Virus record (IMG/VR): IMGVR_UViG_3300037170_000022
Location: 1-31,529 of that record
Source: a virus
Length of the DNA: 31,529 nt
Reading direction: 5' to 3' (one strand)
The notes beneath the pieces are model-generated. The model saw only the letters and a list, made by a program, of their open reading frames with translations. It was not told the origin of the DNA and ran no database searches. The first letter of the stretch is position 1. The number at the start of each line of letters is the position of its first letter. Shown here one piece after another: positions 17,745-24,916 of the stretch. Position numbers and translations under genes: made by a program.

Positions 17745-18286
17745 TTCGCGGACTTGATCAAAAGTTCACATGTTCACAGACGGCTAGATCATCGCCGCGC
17801 CGCCATCGTTGTGGTGAAAAAGGTGGCCGGCGGCGATAGCGAGTCGCCCACCGGCCGGTTCGGACATACGGTTTGAAGCACAAACTGTCCGAAAGAACGA
17901 ACGTCCTATATAACGGACGTTTCGTTCGGTCAACCGGAATTGTGCAGCCCGGCCTTCGCGCCGATCGAGCCCCGTCCGAAATTCGCGCCGTGTCGGCGGT
18001 TCCGACAACGTGCAGACGAGGGACTCTTCACCCGATCTTCGGGGCTTCCGGTCCGGCCGCGGCGGCTTAGCGCCAACGCCATATCCCCCAAAACAAACGG
18101 CAATCCACCTATGGCCAGTCCGAGGCAATGTACGGACGCCGGGCGTCTGGCTCACGATACGGGCAGGGCGGGTAAACTCTAACTAAGCTCCTCAGTCCGT
18201 GTCGGCTTCTAGGGGCCGGGGATTACGGAAGGCGGACTGTTGCCTTGGTCATTGCGGCCGCCCGACCGCGCGCGCAAACGGTCATC
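17745..18286. other. Non-coding gap with several hairpins before the tailspike gene
   Basis: This is the longest gene-free stretch of the window, 542 bases. No reading frame here looks like protein. Three hairpins are packed end to end at 17825-17927 (listed separately). Further short ones follow: TGTCGG/CCGACA at 17991-18007, CCCGA/TCGGG at 18031-18043, GACGC/GCGTC at 18135-18147. A late promoter for the tailspike and lysis genes is expected here, but I see no convincing -35/-10 pair; TATATAAC at 17907 lies in a hairpin loop. The gap separates internal-protein genes from the tailspike transcript. Confidence 0.6.
17825..17927. ncRNA. Candidate structured element: three consecutive hairpins
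   Basis: Hairpin 1 is GGCCGG (17825-17830) with CCGGCC (17851-17856), enclosing GGCGA (17832-17836) with TCGCC (17844-17848). Hairpin 2 is TTCGGACA (17859-17866) with TGTCCGAA (17886-17893), enclosing GTTTG/CAAAC around a 5-base loop, with a 4-base bulge. Hairpin 3 is GAACGAACGTCC (17895-17906) with GGACGTTTCGTTC (17915-17927), 12 pairs with one bulged T and loop TATATAAC. Only 1-2 bases separate them. On the - strand, hairpin 1 runs into CCACC and five T, so a terminator in that direction is an alternative. Function and strand are unknown. Confidence 0.5.
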
Positions 18287-20557
18287 ATGAAGACCTTGCG
18301 CCGCCTGTCCATCGCCGCGCTGTTTGCGCTTGGCCTCTCGAACGCGGTCGCTCAAGCGCCGCCGGTCGTTCCCGCTCTGCCCGACACGCCGCGCCTGACG
18401 AGCTACACGATCGCCGGCACGACCTGCGCGTGCGCGGTCAACTTCGCGCTCTACGGCAACGCCAACCTCGCCGACTATCAGGATTGGGTCGAGGTCTTCC
18501 TGAACGGCGTCCAGGTCGCCTACAACGATCCGACCTACGGCTGGGCGATCACGTCGCCGACCGGGGCGCTGGCTTCGATCTCTCGCCCCATTACCGACGC
18601 CGTCCTGACCTTCACTGGCGTCCAGACCGGCACGGTCGAGATCGTCGGCGCAGCGCGTCCGGCGCGGCTGTCGCAATGGTCGGAAAACCAGGGCGTCTCG
18701 GCGCGCAATCTCAACGTCGCCTTCACCGGCATTGTCGCGCAGCTTCGCGAGATATGGGACAAGGTCAACGACGTCACCGGGCGCGATCTCAAGTCTCAGC
18801 CCGGCAACACGGTTGGCCTACTGCCGCTGCCGGCCGCCTGCCAGAGCAAGTTTCTCGGGTTCGACGCAACCGGCCTCAACCCGACTTGTTCTTCGAGCCC
18901 TGCCGTTCCAGGGCCGCCTACCGGCTCGGCCAGCGGCGATCTCTCGGGATCATATCCCGGTCCGACCGTCGCCAAGGTCCAGGGCCTCGCCTACAAATCC
19001 GGCGTGACGTACGCGGGCGGCCAGGTTCCGACATGGAACTTCACAAACAGCGACTTTGAACCGGGTAACGGTGCTAGCCAATATACGCAGAGCGCCAACG
19101 GAACGGGCGTCTCGCGCACGCTGCAATCCAAGCTCGACGATGTTGTTTCGCTGACGGATTACGGCGCCGGTACAGGACTCAGCGACAACAGCGCGGCGAT
19201 CAACCTATGGGCGGCGGCGGTCGCGGCGGTCCACGCGAACGGGTACATCCCGTCTGGAAATTTCACTTTTACGTCATGCTTGACGCTTCCTGCCGTCTCA
19301 AACTGGGGGTTTCACGGAGCTGGTAGCTATCAAAGTGTCTTGACGTACAACGGGTTGTCGGCAACTTGCGACCTGCTTTCAATTCCCGGCACCTCCGGCG
19401 CCCAGCTGGCAAATCTCGACTTCCGCGACTTCCGCATCGCCAGCAACAAGACGATGACGGGCGGCAATGCATTCCGTTTGACGTATGTCAATTATTCTAA
19501 CTTCGACGGTATTATTCTAGACGGTAACGCTTACGGCAATAAGAAACTCTATGACGGCGTATATTTTGAAAACAGTTCGTGGAACTGGTGGCTCCGATCG
19601 AACGTATATGGCTCGCACTTTATGATTAAAGCGTCTTCTGTTGGGGGTGGCGCTGAATTAGTACTTGACGAAGTGCAATGCATCGCGCCGGGGGACACCT
19701 GCGTTTACCTTGGCGGAGGATTTGGCGGGCTTTATACGAAATACGTGTCAATGTTCGGTGGAGCTGTCGGCCTTAGAGTAGACACCGGAGTTACGGGGAC
19801 CGCTAACAATCAGATATTTATTCTTGAGGGGACAGAAGCAGACAATTTTACGGCTGCTGGATACTATCTAGCCGACGCCATTGCATCAAACAAATCTATG
19901 CAGTTTGCCGGATGGTGCGCGTCGATGATTACCGGAGCGTCCGGTTGCCTCGACATCGTCAACTTCGCCAATGGCAACATCCAAATTGGGGGTGGTGCAC
20001 AGTTTATTTCCAATGCATCGTCTGGCATCTACTACGCTGACGCAACTGTCGGCTTGAATATTGATACGGCCGCGGCGTTCGGGGCCAATACGCTGTATGG
20101 CGTCAACTGCACTGTAGCGACGACGAAAGTCGTCTCGGACATGCAGGGATTGACCAACACATCTGGTAACGCTGCTGGTGACTATTCGCCGAACTGCGGC
20201 GGCCAACTTCGTACAGCCTGGACTGCCTACACCCCGACGCTCAGCTGCGCCAGCGGGACGCTGACCACGGCCTCGGCGACCGGAAGATTTAGGCAAGTCG
20301 GCAAGACGACCGAGATCGAAATCAACGCGACAATCACGACGTTGGGCAGCTGCGCAACGGCGTTGCGCGCGACGTTGCCAAATATCGCCGCTTCCGTGGC
20401 TGTTCTCGCCGGACGTGAGAACGCCGCGACTGGCGTCGCTCTCGCCGGGTTTATCGGCGCCGGCGCAACCGTGGTCTCCATCACGAAGTACGACAACTCG
20501 ATCGGCGCTGGAACCGGATGGGCGTCGGTAGTCTCCGGCACCTATGAAAATCAGTAA
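18287..20557 (+). CDS. Tailspike with T7-type anchor domain and beta-helix
   Basis: This encodes 756 aa from the ATG at 18287. A TTG at 18245 with GGAAGG upstream is a possible longer start. Residues 1-22 (MKTLRRLSIAALFALGL, then AVA) look like a signal peptide. Residues about 30-145 resemble the T7 gp17 N-terminal anchor that attaches fibres to the tail. GDLSGSYPGPTV (about residue 216) is a common fibre linker motif. From about 288, TDYGAG, then DNSAAI, opens a pectate-lyase-3/right-handed beta-helix, the usual enzymatic or binding part. The last 110 residues (from WTAYTP, about 644) match a C-terminal domain shared by many tail fibres. The beta-helix region (about 19270-20200) is lower in GC. 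The host glycan is unknown. Confidence 0.75.
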   Translation: MKTLRRLSIAALFALGLSNAVAQAPPVVPALPDTPRLTSYTIAGTTCACAVNFALYGNANLADYQDWVEVFLNGVQVAYNDPTYGWAITSPTGALASISRPITDAVLTFTGVQTGTVEIVGAARPARLSQWSENQGVSARNLNVAFTGIVAQLREIWDKVNDVTGRDLKSQPGNTVGLLPLPAACQSKFLGFDATGLNPTCSSSPAVPGPPTGSASGDLSGSYPGPTVAKVQGLAYKSGVTYAGGQVPTWNFTNSDFEPGNGASQYTQSANGTGVSRTLQSKLDDVVSLTDYGAGTGLSDNSAAINLWAAAVAAVHANGYIPSGNFTFTSCLTLPAVSNWGFHGAGSYQSVLTYNGLSATCDLLSIPGTSGAQLANLDFRDFRIASNKTMTGGNAFRLTYVNYSNFDGIILDGNAYGNKKLYDGVYFENSSWNWWLRSNVYGSHFMIKASSVGGGAELVLDEVQCIAPGDTCVYLGGGFGGLYTKYVSMFGGAVGLRVDTGVTGTANNQIFILEGTEADNFTAAGYYLADAIASNKSMQFAGWCASMITGASGCLDIVNFANGNIQIGGGAQFISNASSGIYYADATVGLNIDTAAAFGANTLYGVNCTVATTKVVSDMQGLTNTSGNAAGDYSPNCGGQLRTAWTAYTPTLSCASGTLTTASATGRFRQVGKTTEIEINATITTLGSCATALRATLPNIAASVAVLAGRENAATGVALAGFIGAGATVVSITKYDNSIGAGTGWASVVSGTYENQ

Positions 20558-20571
20558 GAAGGAAGATAGCC

Positions 20572-20820
20572 ATGTTGCAAGTCGTTGTTCTATTTCTGGT
20601 CTGCTCCGGAGCCCCGTTCACGCCGACGCAACCTGGACAGGTCGCTCCGGCGGAAATATGCACGCAGGAGAATGCCAAGCAATACTTCACGGCGCAAATG
20701 TCGGATCGCGCCTGCACCGTCTATCGCATCGGCAACGAGATCGAACGCGAGGCGTACGTCGCCCGCAATTTTCACTACAACGCGGCCGACGACGAACATG
20801 TTCTGACGGTGTGTCCATGA
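20572..20820 (+). CDS. Small protein with hydrophobic N-terminus
   Basis: This encodes 82 aa, starting 14 bases after the tailspike stop with AAGGAAG as ribosome binding site. Residues 1-12 (MLQVVVLFLVCS) are hydrophobic, followed by a proline-rich stretch (PFTPTQPGQVAP) and a polar C-terminal half with three cysteines (ICTQ, RACT, TVCP). It could be an exported or membrane-anchored protein of the lysis region. The cysteine after the hydrophobic segment is not in a clear lipobox. No family is recognised. The stop overlaps the next start (ATGA, 20817-20820). Confidence 0.55.
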   Translation: MLQVVVLFLVCSGAPFTPTQPGQVAPAEICTQENAKQYFTAQMSDRACTVYRIGNEIEREAYVARNFHYNAADDEHVLTVCP

Positions 20821-21086
20821 TGCGATCTCTCGCACTTTGCGCCGCTTCTCTGATTGTTGGTGCGATCGCCACCGATTTGGTGCTCGATCCCCGCCGCCAC
20901 ACTGACAAGACGCAAGAAGCGGTGCTCTCCGAGACGCTGACGGTCTATTGCGAATCGACGACGCAGCCTGAGCGTTATATCGGCGCAACTGCACTCGGAG
21001 CGCGTATTGCCATGCGGTCGGGCCTTGGACCGTTGCTCGCCGCTGAGGTCGCAAAATGCCGAGCACTTTCGGCGCTTGGAAAATGA
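20817..21086 (+). CDS. Small single-pass membrane protein of the lysis region
   Basis: This encodes 89 aa from the ATG overlapping the previous stop by 4 bases. One hydrophobic segment lies near residues 3-22 (RSLALCAASLIVGAIATDLV). The rest is polar (VYCESTTQPERYIGATALG) with a second cysteine pair. The N-in topology with a soluble C-terminal part would suit an exported or inner-membrane protein. It could be a spanin-like component, but no coiled coil is seen, so that is weak. The next frame begins at its stop (ATGA at 21083-21086). Confidence 0.55.
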   Translation: MMRSLALCAASLIVGAIATDLVLDPRRHTDKTQEAVLSETLTVYCESTTQPERYIGATALGARIAMRSGLGPLLAAEVAKCRALSALGK

Positions 21087-21301
21087 AACATCAATGGCCT
21101 TAGCCGCCACTGTCCTACGGGCCGCGCGGCAATGGCGCTCCGGGCGATCTGGCCGTGTTTGTCGGGCGGCGCGGCGCTTACCACGTCGGCGTCGTCGTCG
21201 CGGCGCTCGGCGACAAGGTCGAGGTTGTCAGCGGAAACTGGGGGCGTCGTGTCGGCCGCGCCATCGTGTCGCGTCGCTCGCTGATCTTCGTCAGGACGTG
21301 A
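21083..21301 (+). pseudogene. Amber-interrupted fragment of a C40/TIGR02594-type peptidase
   Basis: The frame starts with an ATG overlapping the previous stop by 4 bases, reads six codons, meets TAG at 21101-21103, then stays open to TGA at 21299-21301. The part after the TAG contains GAPGDLAVFVGRRGAYHVGV, then VEVVSGNWG and RRSLIFVRT. This is the second half of phage cell-wall peptidases of the TIGR02594/NlpC-P60-like group, with the catalytic-type His (YHVG). The first half, with the catalytic Cys, is missing. It is probably a decayed endolysin, its role now taken by the DUF1906 protein downstream. Readthrough of the TAG or a reading error are alternatives. Confidence 0.55.
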
Positions 21302-21305
21302 GGCC

Positions 21306-21377
21306 ATGACCAAGGGCGATTGGTTCGTTTTCGCGATAGCGCTGCTGGCGATCTACGCGGCTGGAATGAGGATGTGA
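21306..21377 (+). CDS. 23-residue membrane microprotein
   Basis: A short frame, too small for routine gene calling, reads MTKGDWFVFAIALLAIYAAG plus three residues. It has a charged N-terminus and one hydrophobic span of about 15 residues. It begins 4 bases after the stop of the peptidase fragment and ends 2 bases before the ATG of the next gene. It thus fills the gap exactly, and GTGAGG lies upstream as a weak ribosome binding site. A tiny membrane protein next to an endolysin candidate would fit a holin or antiholin helper. This is inference from position and composition only. Confidence 0.45.
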   Translation: MTKGDWFVFAIALLAIYAAGMRM

Positions 21378-21379
21378 GC

Positions 21380-22048
21380 ATGGGATACGCAGGCTTTGAT
21401 CGGTCCGAATATCCTGGCGACGCGGCCATGAAATGGCTGCTCGCCAACACGAATCTGCGTTGGGCCGGCTTCTACCTTTCGCCAGCGCCGAGTCATCAGG
21501 ATCCGTCGTGGATGAAGGCGGCGGAGGGCGATGGGCTGGCCGGCTGGGGCTTGGCGCCGATCTTCGTCGGGCAGGAGACGATCGGTCCGGGCTCACATCT
21601 CGTTACCGCGGCGCAGGGCGCTATCGATGGAGCGGCGGCGTGCGCGCTGATGACGCAGGCCGGCTTCGACGCCGGCTCGTTCGTCTATCTCGATCTGGAG
21701 AACGGCCCGCCGTTCGGGGTCGCGCAGCAAGGCTACGTCGGCGCGTGGGTTGACGCGGTCGTCGCCGGCGGCTTCGGGCCGGGTGTCTACGCCTCGTTCA
21801 TGTTTGCCGCCGCTGTAAAAGCGTTGCGACCGAACGCGCGGATTTTTGCGTTCCACGTTCGCACGACTTCGCCGCACCACGTCATGGGCTCGACGTTCGC
21901 CAGTCCTGACCCGACGACCAGCGGGTTCGCCGGCGCATCAATCTGGCAGCACGACGATGAGGCGCGCATTTACTGCCCCGCCACGCCGAACAACCTTCTC
22001 GCCTGCGATCTCGACAGCGCCGACTCGGAAGACCCGAGCGCGCCATAA
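21380..22048 (+). CDS. DUF1906 glycoside-hydrolase-like protein, endolysin candidate
   Basis: This encodes 222 aa from the ATG at 21380; the frame extends upstream to 21320 but that part overlaps the microprotein. It follows the DUF1906 (PF08924, Rv2525c-like) TIM-barrel pattern: MGYAGFDRSEYPGD at the start, WAGFYLSP (residues 28-35), FVYLDLENG with acidic residues D105 and E107, and GASIWQHDD near 185-193 with a closing ACDLD, as in GH25-like barrels. Family knowledge: related domains are associated with cell-wall hydrolysis. Its place before a holin-like gene makes it the best endolysin candidate in the window. There is no signal peptide, so it would need a holin or the translocation of its partners. 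Confidence 0.7.
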   Translation: MGYAGFDRSEYPGDAAMKWLLANTNLRWAGFYLSPAPSHQDPSWMKAAEGDGLAGWGLAPIFVGQETIGPGSHLVTAAQGAIDGAAACALMTQAGFDAGSFVYLDLENGPPFGVAQQGYVGAWVDAVVAGGFGPGVYASFMFAAAVKALRPNARIFAFHVRTTSPHHVMGSTFASPDPTTSGFAGASIWQHDDEARIYCPATPNNLLACDLDSADSEDPSAP

Positions 22049-22058
22049 GGAGTCCGTC

Positions 22059-22967
22059 ATGAACTTCAATCCGAAGGTCGGCGTGGTGATCAGCGCGATG
22101 GCTGTGGTCATCTCCGTCATTGCCTTTCTCAGCCCGACCGCCTTCCCGTCCTACGTCCCGGCGGCGGTCGCAACCGCGATCATCAGCACTTGCGCCTTCC
22201 TGAACATCATCTTCAACGCGGTCAACGGCGTGCTGCATCTCTATTCGTCGAGCGCGCCCGGCCCGCTGGCGCCGAAGGACTCCGCCCTCATCACTGCGGT
22301 GACGAAGTTGCAAGCGGATGACACAGCCATCGATACGGCCACGAAGACCGCGGCCACAACGATCATCGCCGCCGCGGCGAAAACCGCCAGCGCCCTTCTC
22401 GTCGGCGCGACGGTCGTCGGCGCTCTCGCCTTCGGCGCGCCTTCCATCGTCCGAGCCGCCGAAGCTGCGAGGCCAGTTGCAACAGGCCCCATCATTGACC
22501 CGCTCGGCCTCAACAAGAAACTGTCAGGTACGTCAATGGCGGACGGGACCGCGCCAGACCTGTTCACGGCGATCACCGACTATTTCCAGCAAGGGCTCGA
22601 CGAGGCCGAGACGCTATCGCTCGCCGTCCCGTCGATCCAAGACGGCAACGGCCACGACTGCGCGGTCGCCGGCCAGACGCTCATGTCCGTGCTCAAGGTG
22701 CATCCGAAGCTGATCTCCGGCCACGCCGCGGAGGACGTCGAGGGGCTGCGGATCACAATCGCCGCGTTCCATCAAATCTGCGACAACGCGGCCTGTCAAA
22801 AGGTGTTTTCCGAGGCGTCCAACGCCGTCGCGACGGTCGGCGTCGGGATCACGGTGCCGGTATTCCCCGCCTTCTGCGCGAAGCTTCCCGCCATCACGCT
22901 TGTCCCGCCGACGGCGCCTATTACGGGGTCCGTCGCCTCGCCCACTCCTGCTCCAACGGCACAGTGA
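22059..22967 (+). CDS. Holin-like membrane protein fused to an exported domain
   Basis: This encodes 302 aa from the ATG at 22059, with TAAGGAG 8 bases upstream. Two hydrophobic spans lie at residues about 8-25 (VVISAMAVVISVIAFL) and 32-54, separated by a short turn, a holin-like hairpin. A third span lies at about 111-128 (SALLVGATVVGALAFG) and is followed by SIVRAAEAA, resembling a signal-peptide end. The C-terminal 165 residues are soluble, with four cysteines (DCAVAG, ICDNAAC, FCAKL), and would lie in the periplasm. I do not recognise that domain. It may be a fusion of a holin with a once separate exported protein. The stop overlaps the next start (TGATG). Confidence 0.55.
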   Translation: MNFNPKVGVVISAMAVVISVIAFLSPTAFPSYVPAAVATAIISTCAFLNIIFNAVNGVLHLYSSSAPGPLAPKDSALITAVTKLQADDTAIDTATKTAATTIIAAAAKTASALLVGATVVGALAFGAPSIVRAAEAARPVATGPIIDPLGLNKKLSGTSMADGTAPDLFTAITDYFQQGLDEAETLSLAVPSIQDGNGHDCAVAGQTLMSVLKVHPKLISGHAAEDVEGLRITIAAFHQICDNAACQKVFSEASNAVATVGVGITVPVFPAFCAKLPAITLVPPTAPITGSVASPTPAPTAQ

Positions 22968-23620
22968 TGCTCACCCACCAGCAAATCTGCGCGCTCGTCG
23001 CCCAGTCCTACAGCGTCCCCGCGACGTGGAAGTGCGGGAACGACGTGCGCGCGGTCGGGACGAAGATCGGCGACGAGTTTGTGGTTGCTGTCCCCGGCAC
23101 AGTCAACCTCGCGCAATGGATGATCGATTTCTCGATCTGGCCGAAACCCTTCCCCTACATCGGGACGTATCACGAGGGCTTCGGACTGTGGGGGTTGAAA
23201 CTGTGCGAGGCCGTGTTGAAGGACCTCCCCTCGAACTGCCGCGCCATCTTCGCCGGACACTCTCTCGGCGCACAACTCGCGCAGGTGATGGCTGCGGTAT
23301 TCGCCGCGCTCAAGCACAAGATTGCCCCAATGCGCGTCGTCACCTTCGGTTGCCCGCGCGGCGCATTCATGGGGAATCTGACGGCGCCTGGACTTATCAA
23401 GACGGCGCTGGAGGCAGTCTCCTACCACAATTGCGGCGACCCGATCTGTGAGGTCCCGCCATTGCCAATGTGGAAGCACAACGTCGGCCTGACGGAGATC
23501 GGTTCGATCATCCACGCGCGGGCGCCCTCGATGAGGGACCACGCAATTGAACTCTACCTGACCAACCTCAAGATTAGGGACCAAGAATTGCCCCAAATCA
23601 AAGGCGAGAAAGCGGGCTAA
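22967..23620 (+). CDS. Class 3 lipase / alpha-beta hydrolase in the lysis cassette
   Basis: This encodes 217 aa from the ATG at 22967 (a GTG one codon upstream is possible). It is a clear Lipase_3 (PF01764) type hydrolase: nucleophile elbow AGHSLGAQLAQ with Ser99, then CGDPICEVPP with Asp158, then MRDHAIELY with His192, a complete catalytic triad. VAVPGTVNLAQWMIDFS (from residue 40) matches the family's N-terminal strand and oxyanion region. There is no signal peptide. It is co-translated with the holin-like gene. In mycobacteriophages an esterase (LysB) helps to breach the outer lipid layer. A similar job against a Gram-negative outer membrane is inferred, not shown. Confidence 0.75.
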   Translation: MLTHQQICALVAQSYSVPATWKCGNDVRAVGTKIGDEFVVAVPGTVNLAQWMIDFSIWPKPFPYIGTYHEGFGLWGLKLCEAVLKDLPSNCRAIFAGHSLGAQLAQVMAAVFAALKHKIAPMRVVTFGCPRGAFMGNLTAPGLIKTALEAVSYHNCGDPICEVPPLPMWKHNVGLTEIGSIIHARAPSMRDHAIELYLTNLKIRDQELPQIKGEKAG

Positions 23621-23621
23621 G

Positions 23622-23990
23622 ATGGCTGGGGCTGCTACCGACTGGTCGACATGGGAGATTACTGTGTCCCTTCTCAGCAGTGGAGGCCTTGCCGCCGCCG
23701 CGACCGCTCTCATCAACTCCGTTCGCAAAAGCGCGCAGAACGAGATCATCGCGGCAACCGTGCGCAGCGACCTCGAAAAACACCGCGCCGACACCAAGGA
23801 ACACTTGGCCGAGACGGACAAGAAGATCGAGAACCGCTTTGCCTCAACCGAGGCCAAGATCGAAGTGATCCGCTCTGATATGGCGACCAAGAATGATCTC
23901 GATCGCTGGGGCTCGATGATCCGGGACTCTCAGGATTCGCTACGCACGGCTATTGCGGCGCTCGGGCGCGACGGTCGGCAGGGAAGCTAG
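23622..23990 (+). CDS. Membrane-anchored coiled-coil protein, possible lysis accessory
   Basis: This encodes 122 aa, starting one base after the lipase stop. A hydrophobic segment lies at residues 13-31 (ITVSLLSSGGLAAAATALI), followed by a basic NSVRK and then a long charged helix (residues 40-90, rich in E, K, D and A) that should form a coiled coil. Such a layout is seen in inner-membrane spanins and in small phage membrane proteins. No outer-membrane spanin partner with a lipobox is visible, so the role is open. It is the last + strand gene and converges with the - strand operon. Confidence 0.55.
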   Translation: MAGAATDWSTWEITVSLLSSGGLAAAATALINSVRKSAQNEIIAATVRSDLEKHRADTKEHLAETDKKIENRFASTEAKIEVIRSDMATKNDLDRWGSMIRDSQDSLRTAIAALGRDGRQGS

Positions 23991-24079
23991 GCCTCCCCCT
24001 TCTCTGCCGCGTCGAGAGCGGCGGCGCGGGCGAGGATGCGGCTGATGGTTTTGAACAGCGCCTTACGGTTGGAGGAGAT
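23987..24079 (-). pseudogene. C-terminal gene remnant past the stop of the low-GC gene
   Basis: Directly after the TAG of the next - strand gene (24080-24082), the same frame continues for 30 GC-rich codons, containing RKALFKTISRILARAAALDA and ending in a TAG at 23987-23989. Composition and wording resemble the C-termini of the small helical phage proteins in this operon, unlike the low-GC protein before it. The likely story: a low-GC gene was inserted into a native gene, cutting off its end. It overlaps the last bases of the convergent + strand gene. It has no start of its own. Confidence 0.4.
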
Positions 24080-24916
24080 CTAGTTTCCAATGCAAGGGTC
24101 AGCAGCCAGCCCCGTGGATACCCTGGACCACGTTCCGTCGTGGTACATAATATATGTCACGCCTGTAGATACATCGCTATTTACTGGAGTAACCCGAAAT
24201 ATTCCGTATATAGTTCCTTTCTGGAACTCTTGATAGAATATTTTTCGCCCATCTAGATCACATTGATTTACTTTCTTTCCTATCCAAGACCAGTCTTTGT
24301 TATTTATTTGAGCAAACGCTAGGCTACCTTGCGGCCACCTATCAGATTTAGATAGCTTTAGGCGAGATTTAACATAAGATTCGTTCCATAATTCCGGCTC
24401 TTTTGATCCAGAATGAAATACATCTGTCGTACATACGTGACGTTTCCCTGACTCAAGATCGAATGCACACATTATGCCAGGATTTTGCATCCATATTACA
24501 AATGCATTATCAGTAAATAATTCGACTGCGCCGCTATCTTGGCTATTTGGAGATCCGGCGCTGTTTATCGCCGATCTAAGAGGCCACCCAAGTTCGCCGC
24601 TATTTCTGTCATAAGTGGTGCGAAACGACGAATGGACGGGCACCGGCCAAAAATACCACGCAGCTATGCCTAGAATTACTGCGCCGAAGATAATACCAAC
24701 TCGCGCTGCTGTGGGTTTCATATTTCTCGGCTCGTTTGACCGAAATTCAGTCCAAAGCTCGACGACAAGTCCGATGACACCGAGGGCCCCGAGGCCCCAA
24801 AAAATGATGCCCGCAGCATATGGGGATAGAGTGAGATAAGTCGGCGCGGCCATCAGAGCCCCCGCCAACGTTTGGGGCCAAGCCTTCCGGATAAACGATG
24901 TGGCCAAATTAGGCAT
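24080..24916 (-). CDS. Low-GC membrane protein, probable acquired (moron-like) gene
   Basis: This encodes 278 aa from the ATG at 24916, preceded by GGAG and AGG; a TTG at 24952 is less likely. Two hydrophobic regions are seen: about residues 17-55 (LTLSPYAAGIIFWGLGALGV and on) and 74-90 (VGIIFGAVILGIAAWYFWPV). A soluble C-terminal domain of about 185 residues follows, with tryptophans and four cysteines. GC content is clearly lower than in neighbouring genes, a sign of recent transfer. It lies at the end of the - strand operon next to gene remnants on both sides. I recognise no family. Candidates are superinfection exclusion or another host-altering role, by position only. Confidence 0.65.
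   Translation of the reverse strand: MPNLATSFIRKAWPQTLAGALMAAPTYLTLSPYAAGIIFWGLGALGVIGLVVELWTEFRSNEPRNMKPTAARVGIIFGAVILGIAAWYFWPVPVHSSFRTTYDRNSGELGWPLRSAINSAGSPNSQDSGAVELFTDNAFVIWMQNPGIMCAFDLESGKRHVCTTDVFHSGSKEPELWNESYVKSRLKLSKSDRWPQGSLAFAQINNKDWSWIGKKVNQCDLDGRKIFYQEFQKGTIYGIFRVTPVNSDVSTGVTYIMYHDGTWSRVSTGLAADPCIGN

Noticed and set aside
17907-17914. TATATAAC as a promoter -10 box
   Set aside because: It lies in a hairpin loop, and no fitting -35 sequence stands 16-18 bases upstream.
17784-18155. 123-codon - strand frame in the non-coding gap
   Set aside because: The sequence is irregular and overlaps the three hairpins. It has no ribosome binding site and no neighbour in the same direction.
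18287-20557. Possible diversity-generating retroelement, since the virion genes resemble BPP-1
   Set aside because: No reverse transcriptase, no template/variable repeat pair and no C-type lectin end in the tailspike were found in the window.
20544-20816. Upstream in-frame extension of the 89-aa membrane protein
   Set aside because: It runs through the 20572-20820 gene in another frame. The ATG at 20817 with the 4-base overlap is the better start.
24006-24022. GCCGC/GCGGC hairpin between the converging operons as a two-way terminator
   Set aside because: Only 5 pairs, within coding-like sequence and without a T run on either strand.
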